The position numbers were made by a program, and so were the translations under genes. Positions 8,060 to 19,255 of a DNA stretch of 64,000 nucleotides are shown in pieces. Source of the DNA: Derxia lacustris (GTDB taxonomy: Bacteria; Pseudomonadota; Gammaproteobacteria; Burkholderiales; Burkholderiaceae_E); the NCBI RefSeq assembly GCF_002105195.1, contig NZ_MUHU01000002.1:496001-560000 (forward strand). Direction: 5' to 3'. The notes below the pieces were generated by a model. The model did no database searches. It was not told the DNA's origin and worked only from the letters and a program-made list of their open reading frames with translations. Each line of letters begins with the position of its first letter. Within the stretch, counting starts at the first letter, position 1.

Positions 8060-9853
8060 ATGCAGCACATCCGCAATTTTTCCATCATCGCCCACATCGA
8101 CCACGGCAAGTCCACCCTGGCCGACCGGATCATTCAGCGCTGCGGCGGCTTGTCCGACCGCGAGATGGAAGAACAGGTGCTCGACTCGATGGACATCGAG
8201 CGCGAGCGCGGCATCACCATCAAGGCGCAGACCGCCGCGCTGAGCTATACGGCGCGCGACGGCAAGGTCTACAACCTCAACCTCATCGACACGCCCGGGC
8301 ATGTCGACTTCAGCTACGAAGTCTCGCGCTCGCTCAGCGCCTGCGAAGGCGCGCTGCTGGTGGTCGACGCGTCGCAGGGCGTCGAGGCGCAGACCGTCGC
8401 CAACTGCTACACCGCCATCGAGCTGGGCGTGTCCATCGTGCCGGTGCTCAACAAGATGGACCTGCCGCAGGCCGATCCTGATCAGGCGCGCAGCGAGATC
8501 GAGGATGTGATCGGCATCGACGCGACCGATGCGATCCCCGCCAGCGCCAAGACCGGCATGGGCATCGACGACATTCTCGAAGCCGTCATCGCACGCATTC
8601 CGGCGCCGTCGGGCGCCGTCGACAAGCCCTTGCAGGCGCTCATCATCGATTCCTGGTTCGACAATTACGTCGGCGTGGTGATGCTGGTGCGGGTGGTGAA
8701 TGGTTCGCTCAAGCCGAAGGACAAGATCCTTTTCATGGCGACCGGCGCCAATCATCTGTGCGAGCAGGTGGGCGTATTCACGCCGCATTCGCGCCAGCGC
8801 GATCGCCTGAATGCCGGTGAAGTGGGTTTCGTGATTGCCGGCATCAAGGATTTGAAGGACGCCAAGGTGGGCGACACGCTCACCATCGTCGGCAAGGCGG
8901 CGCCCGAGGCATTGCCCGGTTTCAAGGAAGTCAAGCCGCAGGTGTTTGCCGGCCTGTTTCCGGTCGAGGCCAATCAATACGATGCGCTGCGCGATTCGCT
9001 CGAAAAACTCAAGCTGAATGACGCCGCGCTGCAATACGAGCCGGAAGTTTCGCAGGCGCTCGGCTTTGGCTTTCGCTGCGGCTTTCTCGGCCTGCTGCAC
9101 ATGGAAATCGTGCAGGAACGGCTGGAGCGCGAATTCGACATGGACCTGATTACCACCGCGCCATCGGTGATCTATCAGGTGCTGCTGACCGATGGCACGG
9201 TCATCGAGGTGGACAATCCGTCCAAACTGCCGCCGCCCGACAAGATCACCGAAATCCGTGAACCGGTCGTCGAGGTGCATCTCTACATGCCGCAGGAGCA
9301 TGTGGGATCGGTCATCACCCTGGCCACGCAAAAGCGTGGCATTCAATTGAACATGCAGTATCACGGCCGGCAAGTGATGCTGACCTATGACATTCCGCTC
9401 GGCGAGATCGTGCTCGATTTCTTCGACCGGCTGAAAAGCGTGTCGCGCGGCTATGCCTCGATGGATTACGAGTTCAAGGAATATCGCGCTGCCGATGTGG
9501 TGAAGGTCGACATGCTCATCAACAGCGAAAAGGTGGACGCGCTGTCGATCATCGTGCACCGGGCCAATTCGCAGAATCGCGGCCGCGATGTGGCCAGCAA
9601 GATGCGTGAACTGATTCCGCGCCAGATGTATGACGTGGCAATTCAGGCCGCGATCGGCAACACGATCATTGCGCGCGAGAACATCAAGGCATTGCGCAAG
9701 AACGTGCTGGCCAAATGCTATGGCGGCGACATTTCACGCAAGAAGAAGCTGCTCGAAAAGCAGAAGGCCGGCAAGAAGCGCATGAAGCAGGTCGGCACGG
9801 TCGAAATCCCGCAGGAAGCCTTCCTCGCCATTCTCCAGGTCGAAGACAAATAA
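8060..9853 (+). CDS. lepA: Elongation factor 4 (LepA)
   Basis: LepA is a ribosome-bound translational GTPase that back-translocates stalled ribosomes and assists initiation and assembly. At 597 residues it has normal length. The G domain starts [23 protein letters not shown] (P-loop AHIDHGKS), with DTPGHVD and NKMDLPQ; the C-terminus [20 protein letters not shown] is LepA-specific and separates it from EF-G. ATG 8060 gives the canonical N-terminus; upstream in-frame codons overlap rseA. lepB follows after 4 bases. Confidence 0.98.
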   Translation: MQHIRNFSIIAHIDHGKSTLADRIIQRCGGLSDREMEEQVLDSMDIERERGITIKAQTAALSYTARDGKVYNLNLIDTPGHVDFSYEVSRSLSACEGALLVVDASQGVEAQTVANCYTAIELGVSIVPVLNKMDLPQADPDQARSEIEDVIGIDATDAIPASAKTGMGIDDILEAVIARIPAPSGAVDKPLQALIIDSWFDNYVGVVMLVRVVNGSLKPKDKILFMATGANHLCEQVGVFTPHSRQRDRLNAGEVGFVIAGIKDLKDAKVGDTLTIVGKAAPEALPGFKEVKPQVFAGLFPVEANQYDALRDSLEKLKLNDAALQYEPEVSQALGFGFRCGFLGLLHMEIVQERLEREFDMDLITTAPSVIYQVLLTDGTVIEVDNPSKLPPPDKITEIREPVVEVHLYMPQEHVGSVITLATQKRGIQLNMQYHGRQVMLTYDIPLGEIVLDFFDRLKSVSRGYASMDYEFKEYRAADVVKVDMLINSEKVDALSIIVHRANSQNRGRDVASKMRELIPRQMYDVAIQAAIGNTIIARENIKALRKNVLAKCYGGDISRKKKLLEKQKAGKKRMKQVGTVEIPQEAFLAILQVEDK

Positions 9854-9857
9854 ATTC

Positions 9858-10742
9858 ATGAATTTCGCCTTGATTCTTTTCGTCCTCTCGATTGCGAGCG
9901 GGATGGTCTGGGCCTTTGACCGCTGGCATTTGCGCGGTCGGCGTCTTGCAACCGCACGCACTGCGCTCGACGAATTCGATCGGCGTGCCGCCAGTGCCAC
10001 TGGCAATGCCGATGCGCTGGCCAAGGAGCGCGGCGCGCTGCGCGAGCGGCTGCTGCGCGAGCCGGTCTGGGTCGAATACACCGGCGGCTTCTTTCCGGTC
10101 ATCGTCACCGTATTCCTGCTGCGCTCTTTCGTGGTCGAGCCGTTTCGGATTCCGTCCGGCTCGATGATCCCGACGCTGCTGGTCGGCGATCTCATCCTGG
10201 TCAACAAATTCAGCTACGGCGTGCGTTTGCCGGTCATCAACAGCAAGGTGATCGAAACCGGCAAGCCGGAGCGTGGCGACGTGATGGTGTTTCGTTATCC
10301 CAAGGATGAAAGCGTCGATTACATCAAGCGTGTGGTCGGCGTGCCGGGCGACGAGGTGGTGTATCGCGACAAGCGGTTGACGGTAAATGGCCAGCCGTAT
10401 GCCACCGAGCGGGTCGACGACTATTTCGATGGCGACCGGGTTTCCTATCTGCAGCAATTCCAGGAAACCACCGGCACGGTACAGCACCGCATTCTGGTGG
10501 ATGAGCGCCGACCGTCCGAGGTAATGCCGGAAAGTTTCGCCGGCCGTGAAAATTGCAGCTATGACGTGCACGGATTTCGCTGCAAGGTGCCGGCCGGTCA
10601 TTACTTCATGATGGGCGACAATCGCGACAACAGTCTCGATTCGCGCTATTGGGGTTTTGTGCCGGATGCCAATATCGTCGGCAAGGCATTCTTCGTGTGG
10701 ATGAATCTTTCCGATCTGACCCGTATCGGTCGTTTCCATTGA
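9858..10742 (+). CDS. lepB: Signal peptidase I
   Basis: LepB is the membrane-bound Ser-Lys protease that removes signal peptides from exported proteins. In 294 residues it shows an N-terminal membrane segment (FALILFVLSIASGMVWAF), a second one around GFFPVIVTVFLLRSFVV, the catalytic Ser in PSGSMIPTL, the Lys in YIKRVVGVPGDEV and the box GDNRDNSLDSRYWGF. The pairing with lepA (4-base gap) and the downstream DUF4845 gene (4-base gap) is conserved. Codon use is slightly more AT-rich than in the fab genes. Confidence 0.97.
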   Translation: MNFALILFVLSIASGMVWAFDRWHLRGRRLATARTALDEFDRRAASATGNADALAKERGALRERLLREPVWVEYTGGFFPVIVTVFLLRSFVVEPFRIPSGSMIPTLLVGDLILVNKFSYGVRLPVINSKVIETGKPERGDVMVFRYPKDESVDYIKRVVGVPGDEVVYRDKRLTVNGQPYATERVDDYFDGDRVSYLQQFQETTGTVQHRILVDERRPSEVMPESFAGRENCSYDVHGFRCKVPAGHYFMMGDNRDNSLDSRYWGFVPDANIVGKAFFVWMNLSDLTRIGRFH

Positions 10743-10746
10743 CATC

Positions 10747-11100
10747 ATGAACAAGCACAAGCAGCGCGGAATCGGCCTCATCGGCTTGCTGGCGGTGGCG
10801 GCAATTGTCGGTCTGGTGGCAGTCACCGGCATGCAATTGGTGCCGTCCTTCATCGAATTCCAGGCGATCAAGCGGGCAGTGGCGCGCGCGGCTTCGGGCA
10901 GCACGCCGGCCGAAGTGCGCGACCTGTTCAGCAAGCAGGCCATGGTCGACGATTTCACTGCCGTCACTGCACGCGATCTCGAAATCACCAAGGATGCGGG
11001 CGGCAACGTGGTCGTGGCCTTTTCCTATGAAAAGAAGCTGCCGCTGTTCGGTCCGGTCAGCCTGCTGATCGATTACGCCGGCAGCAGTTCGTCGCGATGA
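10747..11100 (+). CDS. DUF4845 family membrane protein
   Basis: This 117-residue protein opens [20 protein letters not shown], a short basic segment then one long hydrophobic helix, reminiscent of pilin-like N-termini. The remainder ([26 protein letters not shown]... and [19 protein letters not shown]) fits DUF4845, a family found almost always between lepB and rnc in betaproteobacteria. Function is unknown. It is probably a periplasm-facing, membrane-anchored protein. It lies 4 bases after lepB and 10 before rnc. Confidence 0.88.
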   Translation: MNKHKQRGIGLIGLLAVAAIVGLVAVTGMQLVPSFIEFQAIKRAVARAASGSTPAEVRDLFSKQAMVDDFTAVTARDLEITKDAGGNVVVAFSYEKKLPLFGPVSLLIDYAGSSSSR

Positions 11101-11110
11101 TGGGTTTCTG

Positions 11111-11866
11111 ATGCTCGATCCACGGCAATTTGCCCAGCCGATCGCCTACGAATTCCGCAATCCGGCCCTGCTGGTGCAGGCATTGACGCACCGGAGCTTT
11201 GCGGCCGAACACAATGAACGCCTCGAATTTCTCGGCGATGCCGTATTGAGCTGCGCGATCGCGCGGCTGCTGTTCGAGCATTTCCGGCATATCGACGAGG
11301 GCGATCTGTCGCGCGTGCGCTCGAATCTCGTGCGCCAGCAGACGCTCGCCGATATCGGTCAGCAATTGCATCTGAGCGATTACCTGCGGCTCGGCGAAGG
11401 CGAATTGAAAAGCGGCGGTGCGAGCCGGCCATCGATCATTGCCGATGCGCTCGAGGCGGTCTTTGGCGCGGTGCTGCTCGATGGCGGTTTCGACGCCGCG
11501 TATTCGGTGATTGCGCGGCTTTATCAGCCGCTCGTCGACCAGCTCGGCGCGACGGCGATCCGCAAGGACGCCAAGACCGAGTTGCAGGAGCAGTTGCAGG
11601 GCCGTCATCTGCCGCTGCCGGTGTACAAGGTGCTGGCCACCCACGGCGCGGCGCACGACCAGTTGTTCGAGGTCGAATGCACGATTGCGCGGCTCCAGAT
11701 CCGGGCCGTCGGGCGTGGTGCCAACCGGCGCGCGGCCGAGCAGGATGCGGCGCAGGATGCGCTGGCGCAGATCGCCACCGCGCTGCCGGCGCGCAATACC
11801 CGCACCCGGCGCGTCGCCGGCGAACCCAATGCCACCGGTGCCACCGACGAGCGGAGAAAGTCATGA
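11111..11866 (+). CDS. rnc: Ribonuclease III
   Basis: RNase III cleaves double-stranded RNA in rRNA and mRNA processing. The 251-residue protein has the nuclease signature [16 protein letters not shown] near residues 37-52, the second acidic cluster [15 protein letters not shown], and a C-terminal dsRNA-binding domain ([22 protein letters not shown]...). The tail beyond about residue 225 is basic and variable. The TGA overlaps the era ATG (ATGA), the conserved rnc-era coupling. Confidence 0.97.
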   Translation: MLDPRQFAQPIAYEFRNPALLVQALTHRSFAAEHNERLEFLGDAVLSCAIARLLFEHFRHIDEGDLSRVRSNLVRQQTLADIGQQLHLSDYLRLGEGELKSGGASRPSIIADALEAVFGAVLLDGGFDAAYSVIARLYQPLVDQLGATAIRKDAKTELQEQLQGRHLPLPVYKVLATHGAAHDQLFEVECTIARLQIRAVGRGANRRAAEQDAAQDALAQIATALPARNTRTRRVAGEPNATGATDERRKS

Positions 11867-12768
11867 ACCAGGAAGTTTCGAGCGCCTCGCGCGCCGGCCA
11901 TGTGGCCATCGTCGGTCGGCCCAATGTGGGCAAGTCCACCTTGCTGAATGCGCTGGTGGGCCAGAAGGTGAGCATCACGGCCGACAAGGCGCAGACCACG
12001 CGCCACCGCATTCTCGGCATCGACACTCAGCCGGGCGTGCAGTTCGTGTTCGTCGACACGCCGGGCTATCAGACCAAGCACAGCAATGCGCTCAACCGTG
12101 TGCTCAACCGCGCGGTCACCTCGGCGCTGAGCGATATTGACTGCGTGCTCTGGGTCATCGAGGCGCTGCGCTGCGGGCCCGAGGATCGCAAGCTGCTGTC
12201 GTTGCTGCCGGCCGACAAGCCGGTGATCCTGGTGCTCAACAAGGTCGACCGGGTCGAGCGCAAGAACGATCTGCTGCCCTTCGTGGCCGAGGTGAGCAAG
12301 CTGCGCGATTTCGCGGCGGTGGTGCCGGTATCGGCGACCAAGCCGATCCAGCTCGACGTGCTGCGCGCCGAGACCGCCAAGCTGCTGCCGCTCGGCGAGC
12401 CGATGTACGCCGAAGACGAAGTCACGGACCGCAGCATGCGGTTCATGGCGGCCGAACTCATCCGCGAGAAGGTGTTCCGGCTGATCGGCGACGAGCTGCC
12501 CTACGAGAGCACGGTGGTGATCGAGAAGTTCGACGAGACCACCCAGCCGGGCCGCATCGAGGTGCATGCCAATCTGCTGGTGGCGAGCGAAAGCCAGCGC
12601 GCGATCATGATTGGCGCCGGTGGCGAGCGCATCAAGCGCATCGGCACCGAGGCGCGCAAGGGCATGGAGGCCATGTTCGAGCGCGGCGTGCATCTGGAGC
12701 TGTGGGTCAAGGTCAAGTCGGGCTGGGCCGACAACGAAGCCGGGCTGCGCGCCTATGGCTACGACTGA
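11863..12768 (+). CDS. era: GTPase Era
   Basis: Era binds the 3' end of 16S rRNA and assists small-subunit maturation. The 301-residue protein has the P-loop [16 protein letters not shown], effector [21 protein letters not shown] and a C-terminal KH domain ([22 protein letters not shown]). ATG 11863 overlaps the rnc stop and gives the family N-terminus. Its 3' end overlaps recO by 14 bases. Confidence 0.97.
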   Translation: MNQEVSSASRAGHVAIVGRPNVGKSTLLNALVGQKVSITADKAQTTRHRILGIDTQPGVQFVFVDTPGYQTKHSNALNRVLNRAVTSALSDIDCVLWVIEALRCGPEDRKLLSLLPADKPVILVLNKVDRVERKNDLLPFVAEVSKLRDFAAVVPVSATKPIQLDVLRAETAKLLPLGEPMYAEDEVTDRSMRFMAAELIREKVFRLIGDELPYESTVVIEKFDETTQPGRIEVHANLLVASESQRAIMIGAGGERIKRIGTEARKGMEAMFERGVHLELWVKVKSGWADNEAGLRAYGYD

Positions 12769-13588
12769 GGCCGGCGAACCGCTCTCATCGCCGGTCGCCG
12801 CCGAGCCGCTGAGCCGCGCCGCCGGCGTGCCGGCCGCCAAGCGCGCGCGCCGCGCCAGCAGCAGCAGCGAGCGCCCGGAGCGCATCGCCAATGCGCCGGG
12901 CTATGTGCTGCACGCCACGCCCTACAAGGAAACCAGCCTCGTCATCCAGACCTTCACGCGCGATCACGGTCGCGTGGCGCTGGTCGCCAAGGGCGCGCGC
13001 CGGCCGCATTCGGCGCTGCGCACGGTGCTGGTGTCGATGCAGCCGCTGCTGCTGGCCTGGACCGGGCGTGGCGAGGTCAAGACGCTGACCGGCGCGGCCT
13101 TTGTCGGCGGCCAGCCGGCGCTGCGCGAGACCGCGCTGCTGTGCGGCTTCTACATGAACGAGCTGCTGCTCAAGCTGCTGGCGCGCGAGGATGCCCATCC
13201 GGCGCTGTTCGGCGGCTATCTGCTGGCGCTCAACGAGCTTGCCGCCGGCCTGGCGCAGGACGCCGTGCTGCGCCGCTTCGAACGGCTGCTGCTGCGCGAG
13301 ATCGGCTATGGCGCGGTACTCGACCGCACGCTCGCCGGCGCGGCGGTGGAACCCGGCCGGCGCTATGTGGTCATGGCCGGGCTGGGCGTGCGCGAGCTCA
13401 GCCACGGCGACAGCCACGATCTGCTCGTGGCCGACGGCAAGACCCTGCTCGACATCGAAGCCGACGACTATTCCGATCCGCGCACGCGCCAGCAGGCCAA
13501 GATGGTGATGCGCCATCTGCTCGCCGGCGTGCTCGCGGGCCGGCCGCTCAACTCGCGCCAGATCCTCACCGAACTCCAATCCCTATGA
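12755..13588 (+). CDS. recO: DNA repair protein RecO
   Basis: RecO works with RecR to load RecA on gapped DNA. The OB-fold begins at [38 protein letters not shown], preceded here by about 45 Ala/Ser/Arg-rich residues. The zinc-finger cysteines found in some RecO proteins are not evident. ATG 12755 lies inside the end of era, giving 277 residues; the conserved domain starts later, so a downstream start is possible. The TGA overlaps the pdxJ ATG (ATGA). Confidence 0.93.
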   Translation: MATTEAGEPLSSPVAAEPLSRAAGVPAAKRARRASSSSERPERIANAPGYVLHATPYKETSLVIQTFTRDHGRVALVAKGARRPHSALRTVLVSMQPLLLAWTGRGEVKTLTGAAFVGGQPALRETALLCGFYMNELLLKLLAREDAHPALFGGYLLALNELAAGLAQDAVLRRFERLLLREIGYGAVLDRTLAGAAVEPGRRYVVMAGLGVRELSHGDSHDLLVADGKTLLDIEADDYSDPRTRQQAKMVMRHLLAGVLAGRPLNSRQILTELQSL

Positions 13589-14334
13589 TCGAACTCGGCG
13601 TCAACATCGACCACGTGGCCACCGTGCGCAACGCGCGCGGCACCGTCTATCCCGATCCGCTCGAAGCCGCGCTGCTTGCCGAGGACGCCGGCGCCGACGC
13701 CATCACGCTGCACCTGCGCGAAGACCGGCGCCACATCCGCGACGCCGACGTGCGCGCCATCCGCGCTCGCTTGCGTACTCGCATGAACCTGGAGATGGCC
13801 GTCACCGACGAGATGACCGCCTTCGCGCTCGAAGTGCGGCCGCACGACGTCTGCCTGGTGCCCGAGCGGCGCGAGGAGCTCACGACCGAAGGCGGCCTCG
13901 ACGTGGCCGGCCAGTTCGAGCGCGTGCGTGCCGTGACCGCCGCGCTGACGGCGGCCGGCGTGCGCGTGTCGCTGTTCATCGACCCCGACGAACGCCAGAT
14001 CGAAGCCGCGCATGCGGCCGGCGCGCCGGTCATCGAGCTGCACACCGGCCGCTATGCCGATGCGCATGACGACGCAGCGCGCGCGCAGGAATTCGAGCGG
14101 GTGCGGGTCGGTGTCGCCGCCGGCTTGCGTGCGGGATTCGACAAGGTGAATGCCGGGCACGGGCTCAACATCGACAACGTCGGCCCGGTCGCGGCGCTCG
14201 ACGGCATCGCCGAGCTGAACATCGGTCACGCCATCGTCGCGCGCGCGCTGTTCATCGGCTGGGCGGCGGCGGTGCGCGAAATGAAGGCGCTGCTGATTGC
14301 CGCGCGTCCCGGTGCCCGGTCGCTCGGCGGCTGA
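13585..14334 (+). CDS. pdxJ: Pyridoxine 5'-phosphate synthase
   Basis: PdxJ condenses 1-deoxy-D-xylulose 5-phosphate with 3-amino-2-oxopropyl phosphate to make pyridoxine 5'-phosphate (vitamin B6). The TIM-barrel protein of 249 residues starts [19 protein letters not shown] and includes [44 protein letters not shown] and [11 protein letters not shown]. It is coupled to recO by a 4-base overlap. In many relatives acpS follows; here 83 bases of non-coding DNA and then nagZ follow. Confidence 0.97.
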   Translation: MIELGVNIDHVATVRNARGTVYPDPLEAALLAEDAGADAITLHLREDRRHIRDADVRAIRARLRTRMNLEMAVTDEMTAFALEVRPHDVCLVPERREELTTEGGLDVAGQFERVRAVTAALTAAGVRVSLFIDPDERQIEAAHAAGAPVIELHTGRYADAHDDAARAQEFERVRVGVAAGLRAGFDKVNAGHGLNIDNVGPVAALDGIAELNIGHAIVARALFIGWAAAVREMKALLIAARPGARSLGG

Positions 14335-14417
14335 ACATCCGGCAGTCGCCGGGCGATGCAATGCTTTGCTGCCCAGTGCTTTCCCGATAGAGTGCTCGAT
14401 TCCTTTATTACTTCTTC

Positions 14418-15476
14418 ATGTCTGCCAGCACGATGAGTTCCTCAATTCCCGCGCTTGGGCCGGTCATGATCGACATCGAAGGGCTGGAAATCAGCGAGGC
14501 CGATCGTCGGCGATTGCTCCATCCCAATACCGGCGGCGTCATTCTTTTTGCGCGCAATTTCGAAACGCGGGCAAAGCTGATGGCCCTGACTTCCGCCATT
14601 CGCGAATTGCGACCCGAATTGATCATTGCCGTCGATCATGAAGGCGGACGGGTCCAGCGTTTTCGTTCCGACGGATTCACTTCGCTGCCGCCAATGCGCC
14701 GCATCGGCAAGCTCTGGGATCGTGACGATTCGCCCAGCAAGCTCGAAGCGGTACGCGCAGCGAGTGCCGTCGGCTATGTGCTGGCCAGCGAATTGCGCGC
14801 CTGCGGCATCGATCTGAGTTTTGCGCCGGTGCTCGATCTGGATTGGGATCATTCGGAAGTGATCGGCGATCGCGCCTTTCATCACGATCCGCGTACCGTC
14901 ACGCTATTGGCGCAGGCGCTCACGCACGGCATGGCGCTGGCCGGCATGGGCAATTGCGGCAAGCATTTCCCCGGGCATGGCTGGGCGTCGGCCGATTCGC
15001 ATCTGGCGTTGCCGCTCGATGAGCGCTCGCTCGACACCATTCTCGAAAACGACGCTGCGCCCTACGGCTGGTTCGGCATCGGGCTGGCGGCGGTGATGCC
15101 GGCGCATGTGGTCTATCCCGAGGTGGACAGCCTGCCGGCCGGGTTCTCGCCGATCTGGCTGCAGAAGGTGTTGCGCCAGAAGCTGGGCTTCCTCGGCGTC
15201 ATCATCAGCGACGACCTCAACATGGAAGGCGCACGCGTGGTGGGCGATGTGGTCGCCTCGGCGCATGCCGCGCTGCGCGCCGGCTGCGACATGCTGCTGG
15301 CCTGCAACAAGCCCGACCGGCTCGACAAGTTGCTCGATGGCATCGAGCAGCCGCTGCCGGCGGCCAGCGTGGCGCGGATTGCGGCGCTCAAGCCCACGGC
15401 CGCCGCACCCGAATGGGAAGCCTTGCGCGCCAGCGACAAATACGCCGCCGCTTTCAAGATTCTCAAATCGCTTTGA
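14418..15476 (+). CDS. nagZ: Beta-N-acetylhexosaminidase NagZ (GH3)
   Basis: NagZ removes N-acetylglucosamine from anhydro-muropeptides in the cytoplasm during cell-wall recycling. Family 3 features are AVDHEGGRVQRF, KHFPGHGWASADSH (mobile catalytic loop with Asp and His) and ISDDLNMEGA (nucleophile Asp). The 352-residue frame starts at ATG 14418; ATG 14433 is a near alternative. No signal peptide is seen, as expected. Codon use is less G+C-biased at the 5' end. A strong bidirectional terminator follows. Confidence 0.95.
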   Translation: MSASTMSSSIPALGPVMIDIEGLEISEADRRRLLHPNTGGVILFARNFETRAKLMALTSAIRELRPELIIAVDHEGGRVQRFRSDGFTSLPPMRRIGKLWDRDDSPSKLEAVRAASAVGYVLASELRACGIDLSFAPVLDLDWDHSEVIGDRAFHHDPRTVTLLAQALTHGMALAGMGNCGKHFPGHGWASADSHLALPLDERSLDTILENDAAPYGWFGIGLAAVMPAHVVYPEVDSLPAGFSPIWLQKVLRQKLGFLGVIISDDLNMEGARVVGDVVASAHAALRAGCDMLLACNKPDRLDKLLDGIEQPLPAASVARIAALKPTAAAPEWEALRASDKYAAAFKILKSL

Positions 15477-15514
15477 GCAAGCGGCCAGATCCACGGATTT
15501 GAGCCGCTCAAAAC

Positions 15515-15549
15515 AAAAAGCCGTCGTGCGATGAACACGACGGCTTTTT
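15515..15549. terminator. Bidirectional terminator between nagZ and efp
   Basis: AAAAAGCCGTCGTG and CACGACGGCTTTTT flank a 7-base loop. The stem has a T-run on the plus side and an A-run on the other, so it can end transcription of nagZ and also of efp on the minus strand. Confidence 0.9.
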
Positions 15550-15555
15550 GTTTGT

Positions 15556-15580
15556 GCAGCCCGAATTGAATTCGGGCTGC
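15556..15580. repeat. Perfect 12-base inverted repeat downstream of efp
   Basis: GCAGCCCGAATT, one G, then AATTCGGGCTGC. It lies between the terminator at 15515-15549 and the efp stop and has no T-run of its own. It may stabilise the efp transcript end or act as a second hairpin. Confidence 0.8.
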
Positions 15581-15597
15581 CATGCGCTTGCGGCGAA

Positions 15598-16158
15598 TCA
15601 GCCCTTCACGCGGCTGCGATATTCATGGGTGCGGGTATCGATTTCGATCTTGTCGCCGATTTCGACGAACAGCGGCACCGGAATCTGGAAGCCGGTGGCG
15701 AGCTTGGCCGGCTTGAGCACCTTGCCCGAGGTATCGCCCTTGATGGCGGGTTCGGTATAGATGACTTCGCGCACCAGCGAGGTCGGCAGTTCCACCGAAA
15801 TGGCGCGGTCGTTATAGAACACCACGTCAGCCGGCATGCCTTCTTCGAGATAGCTCAGGGCGTCGCCCATGTTCTCGGCTTCGATTTCGTACTGGTTGTA
15901 TTCCGCGTCCATCCACACATACATGGGATCGGCGAAATACGAGAAGGTCACTTCCTTGCGGTCCAGCACCAGCACGTCGAACTTGTCGTCGGCCTTGTAG
16001 ACGGTTTCGGTGCCCGAGCCAGAAAGCAGGCCCTTCATCTTCATCTTGACGACGGCGGCATTGCGGCCGGATTTGTTGTACTCGGCCTTTTGCACGACCA
16101 TCGGCTCGGTGCCGACCATGATCACGTTGCCGGCGCGCAGTTCCTGAGCGGTCTTCAT
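15598..16158 (-). CDS. efp: Elongation factor P (Arg32 type)
   Basis: EF-P relieves ribosome stalling at proline stretches. The 186-residue protein starts [16 protein letters not shown]. The modified loop reads [11 protein letters not shown] with Arg32 instead of Lys, the substrate of the rhamnosyltransferase EarP, whose gene lies just upstream on the same strand. Domains II and III are normal ([38 protein letters not shown]). A -10 of the recurrent TAGAATCG type lies upstream on the minus strand at 16228-16223. Confidence 0.97.
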   Translation of the reverse strand: MKTAQELRAGNVIMVGTEPMVVQKAEYNKSGRNAAVVKMKMKGLLSGSGTETVYKADDKFDVLVLDRKEVTFSYFADPMYVWMDAEYNQYEIEAENMGDALSYLEEGMPADVVFYNDRAISVELPTSLVREVIYTEPAIKGDTSGKVLKPAKLATGFQIPVPLFVEIGDKIEIDTRTHEYRSRVKG

Positions 16159-16222
16159 ACGGGAAACCCTGCGGGTAAGGCGCCCGCAAAACGCGTCGGC
16201 GCCAGAGTTGACAAAGCCGGCG

Positions 16223-16228
16223 ATTCTA
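16223..16228 (-). promoter_or_regulatory. Candidate -10 box for efp
   Basis: Read on the minus strand this is TAGAAT followed by CG, the recurrent -10 of this window, about 60 bases before the efp start and overlapping the end of earP. It suggests that efp can be transcribed separately from earP. The -35 is poor. Confidence 0.35.
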
Positions 16229-17308
16229 ACCCGCGACGTTGACAGCCGCGAGTTGACTGCCGAGATCGGGCAGAGCCAGCAGCCGGTCGCGCCAGCGCGC
16301 TGCATGCCGCGCCAGCGCAGGCAGCGCGGCGAGCAGCGCCGGCCAGTGCGGCGCCACGGCGCCATTCGTGTTCCACGCCTGCTGGAAATCGATCCAGGCC
16401 CGCGCGACGGGCGGCGGCAGATCGCGGGCGTAAAGCGCTTCGAAGGCGGCGAGCTTGGCCAGATGCGCGTCGTCGTCCTGGCGGTAGATGTGCCAGACGA
16501 AGGGCCGACCGAGCAGCTGGGCGCGCACGAAGGAATCCTCGCCGCGCACCAGGCAGAGATCGGCACTGCGCAGCCAGTCGTCGAAGGCGGGCTGAGCCAC
16601 CGGCGCGAGCCGCTCGATGGCGACCTGCGGCGCGCGCGGCAGCGGCGGTTCGGCGCGGCCGGGCGCGAGCGCCAGCACGCTCGGGCGCGATGTGGCATCG
16701 AGCGCAGCGACCAGGCTGGCAAGCGCGGGCGTCGGATAGGTGAAGACGAACAGCCGCAACGGGGCATCGCTTGCCGCTTCCGGCGCACTGGCGCCAGCGT
16801 GATTGCGCAGCGCGGGCTCGACGATCAGCCCGCCACCGCCCGCCTCGAAGCCCGGGAAATGGAAATGCTTGACCAGCGGCAGGCGCGGATGCGGACTCGG
16901 CAGGCCGTGCCAGTCGCGCGCGAACGGCTCGGCGGTCAGGTATTCGAGATTGATCCAGCGCGGCGCGGCCGGCAGGCGGGCGAGGGCGGCGACATAGCCG
17001 TCGGGCAGCTCGCAGGCAAAGGCTTCGACGACCAGCCGGGGCGGCGCCGCAGCGTCGGGCAGCACGCCGTCATGCCAGCGCTCGACTGCAATCCCTTGCA
17101 CGTACTGAAGCGCGCGGTCGGCTGCAAGCTCGGGCGCGATGAAGGCCAGGCTCGCCAGATCGTCGATGACCAGCCGCACCCGCCAGCCGAAGTCGTGCGC
17201 CAGATTGCGCGCGAGCCGCCAGCACACGCCGGCATCGCCGAGGTTGTCGATGACACGGCAGAAGAGGTCGGCGCGAGGCGCGGGAACGGCGGGCGGGGTG
17301 ATGGTCAT
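16226..17308 (-). CDS. earP: EF-P arginine rhamnosyltransferase EarP
   Basis: EarP transfers rhamnose from dTDP-rhamnose to Arg32 of EF-P, activating it. The 360-residue protein has the N-terminal motif [19 protein letters not shown] with the two family Asp residues (about 21 and 25), then [12 protein letters not shown], and the C-terminal nucleotide-sugar site [28 protein letters not shown]. These define the EarP (formerly DUF2331) family. Its position directly upstream of an Arg32 EF-P confirms the assignment. It starts only 32 bases from the divergent uvrC. Confidence 0.95.
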   Translation of the reverse strand: MTITPPAVPAPRADLFCRVIDNLGDAGVCWRLARNLAHDFGWRVRLVIDDLASLAFIAPELAADRALQYVQGIAVERWHDGVLPDAAAPPRLVVEAFACELPDGYVAALARLPAAPRWINLEYLTAEPFARDWHGLPSPHPRLPLVKHFHFPGFEAGGGGLIVEPALRNHAGASAPEAASDAPLRLFVFTYPTPALASLVAALDATSRPSVLALAPGRAEPPLPRAPQVAIERLAPVAQPAFDDWLRSADLCLVRGEDSFVRAQLLGRPFVWHIYRQDDDAHLAKLAAFEALYARDLPPPVARAWIDFQQAWNTNGAVAPHWPALLAALPALARHAARWRDRLLALPDLGSQLAAVNVAG

Positions 17309-17340
17309 AATCGTCGGCAGTCTCAGTCGCGTGATTGTCC

Positions 17341-19221
17341 ATGTCCGAACCCGAAGCCCTGCCTGAACCCGCCGCCGCGCCCGACTTCGATCCGAAGGCG
17401 ATCGTCCGCAGCCTGCCGAACATGCCCGGCGTCTACCGCTATTTCGACGCCGCCGGCACCGCGCTCTACGTCGGCAAGGCGCGCGACCTGAAGAAGCGCG
17501 TGTCGAGCTATTTCCTCACGCGGGTGTCGAGCGAGCGCATCGCGCGCATGGTCGCCCGCATCGCGCGCATCGAGACCACGGTCACGCGCTCCGAGGCCGA
17601 AGCGCTGCTGCTCGAAAACAATCTCATTAAGACGCTCGCGCCGCGCTTCAACATCCTGTTCCGCGACGACAAGAGCTATCCCTTTCTCAAGCTGACCGCG
17701 CACCGCTTTCCGCGCATGGCCTATTACCGCGGCTCGGTCGACAAGAAGAACCAGTACTTCGGCCCCTATCCGAGCGCCTGGGCGGTCAAGCAGTCGATCC
17801 AGATCCTTCAGAAAGTGTTCCAGCTGCGCACCTGCGAGGACTCGGTCTACAGCAACCGCACGCGGCCCTGCCTGCTGCACCAGATCGAGCGCTGCACCGC
17901 GCCCTGCGTCGACAAGATCAGCCACGAGGCCTATGCCGGCGACGTTCAGGCCGCGATGCGCTTCCTGCGCGGCGACCATGCCGAAGTGATGCGCGAGCTG
18001 GAAAACCGCATGACCGCGCTGGCCGAGGAACTGCGTTTCGAGGAAGCCGCCGTCGTGCGCAACCGGCTGTCGGCGCTCGGCAAGGTGCTGCACCAGCAAT
18101 CGATGGAGGTGGCCGACAACGCCGACATCGACATCCTCGCGGTGGCGGTCGGCGGCGGCCGCGCCTGCGTCAATCTGGCGATGGTGCGCGGCGGCCGGCA
18201 TCTGGGCGACCGCGCCTACTTCCCCAAGCATCTGGTCGATGCCGACGCGCTCGACGACAACCGTCCGCTCGCCGAGCGCGTGCTCGAAGCCTTCGTGGTG
18301 CAGCACTACGCCGACCAGCCGCTGCCGGCCGTCGTCATCGGCGAGTTCACGCCGGCGATGGAGCCGGTGCAGGAAGCGCTGGTGGAAGTGGCGCAGCGGC
18401 GCGTCAGCTGGTTGCATCAGCCGCAAGGCCAGCGGCGCGGCTGGCTTGAGCAATGCGCGCGCAATGCCGAGATCGCGCTCGCGCGCAATCTGGCCGAGCA
18501 GGGTTCGGCGCAGGCGCGCACCGCCGCGCTGGCCGACACGCTCGGCATGGAACTCGGCGCCGACGACCTCGAAGCGCTGCGCATCGAGTGCTTCGACATC
18601 AGCCACACCGCCGGCGAGGCGACGCAGGCGTCATGCGTGGTCTACAGCCAGCACGCGATGCAGAACGCCGAGTACCGGCGCTACAACATCACCGGCATCA
18701 CGCCCGGCGACGACTACGCCGCGATGCGCCAGGTGCTGACACGGCGCTACTCCAAGGTGGCCGACGGCGAGATCGTGCTGCCCGACATCGTGCTGATCGA
18801 CGGCGGCACCGGGCAGGTGGAAATCGCGCGCCAGGTGTTCGCCGAGCTGGGTCTCGACATGTCGGTGCTGGTCGGCGTGAAGAAGGGCGAGAACCGCAAG
18901 GTCGGGCTCGAAACGCTGGTGTTCGCCGATGCCCGGCCCGATCTGCTGCTGGGCCAGGAAAGCGCCGCGCTGATGCTGGTGGCGCAGATCCGCGACGAGG
19001 CGCACCGGTTTGCCATCACCGGCATGCGCGCCAAGCGGGCCAAGGCGCGCCAGGTGTCGGCGCTGGAGGAGATCGAGGGCATCGGCGCCAAGCGGCGGCA
19101 ACGGCTGCTCACGCGATTCGGCGGGCTGCGCGGCGTGTCCAATGCCAGCATCGACGACCTCGCCTCGGTCGAAGGCATCTCGCGCACGCTGGCCGAGGAA
19201 ATCTATCGGCGCCTGCATTGA
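17341..19221 (+). CDS. uvrC: Excinuclease ABC subunit C
   Basis: UvrC makes both incisions in nucleotide excision repair after UvrAB marks damage. The 626-residue protein shows the GIY-YIG nuclease ([31 protein letters not shown]), the UVR motif for UvrB binding ([20 protein letters not shown]), the RNase-H-like second nuclease ([10 protein letters not shown]...[11 protein letters not shown]) and C-terminal helix-hairpin-helix motifs ([16 protein letters not shown]). ATG 17341 is preferred to TTG 17335. uvrB lies about 24 kb away in this window. Confidence 0.97.
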   Translation: MSEPEALPEPAAAPDFDPKAIVRSLPNMPGVYRYFDAAGTALYVGKARDLKKRVSSYFLTRVSSERIARMVARIARIETTVTRSEAEALLLENNLIKTLAPRFNILFRDDKSYPFLKLTAHRFPRMAYYRGSVDKKNQYFGPYPSAWAVKQSIQILQKVFQLRTCEDSVYSNRTRPCLLHQIERCTAPCVDKISHEAYAGDVQAAMRFLRGDHAEVMRELENRMTALAEELRFEEAAVVRNRLSALGKVLHQQSMEVADNADIDILAVAVGGGRACVNLAMVRGGRHLGDRAYFPKHLVDADALDDNRPLAERVLEAFVVQHYADQPLPAVVIGEFTPAMEPVQEALVEVAQRRVSWLHQPQGQRRGWLEQCARNAEIALARNLAEQGSAQARTAALADTLGMELGADDLEALRIECFDISHTAGEATQASCVVYSQHAMQNAEYRRYNITGITPGDDYAAMRQVLTRRYSKVADGEIVLPDIVLIDGGTGQVEIARQVFAELGLDMSVLVGVKKGENRKVGLETLVFADARPDLLLGQESAALMLVAQIRDEAHRFAITGMRAKRAKARQVSALEEIEGIGAKRRQRLLTRFGGLRGVSNASIDDLASVEGISRTLAEEIYRRLH

Positions 19222-19255
19222 AAGCAACACGCCAGGACGGCCGCCGGGCCGTCGC

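Noticed and set aside
15508..15600. Mobile-element end between nagZ and efp
   Set aside because: The inverted repeats are explained as terminators for converging genes; no transposase or target duplication.
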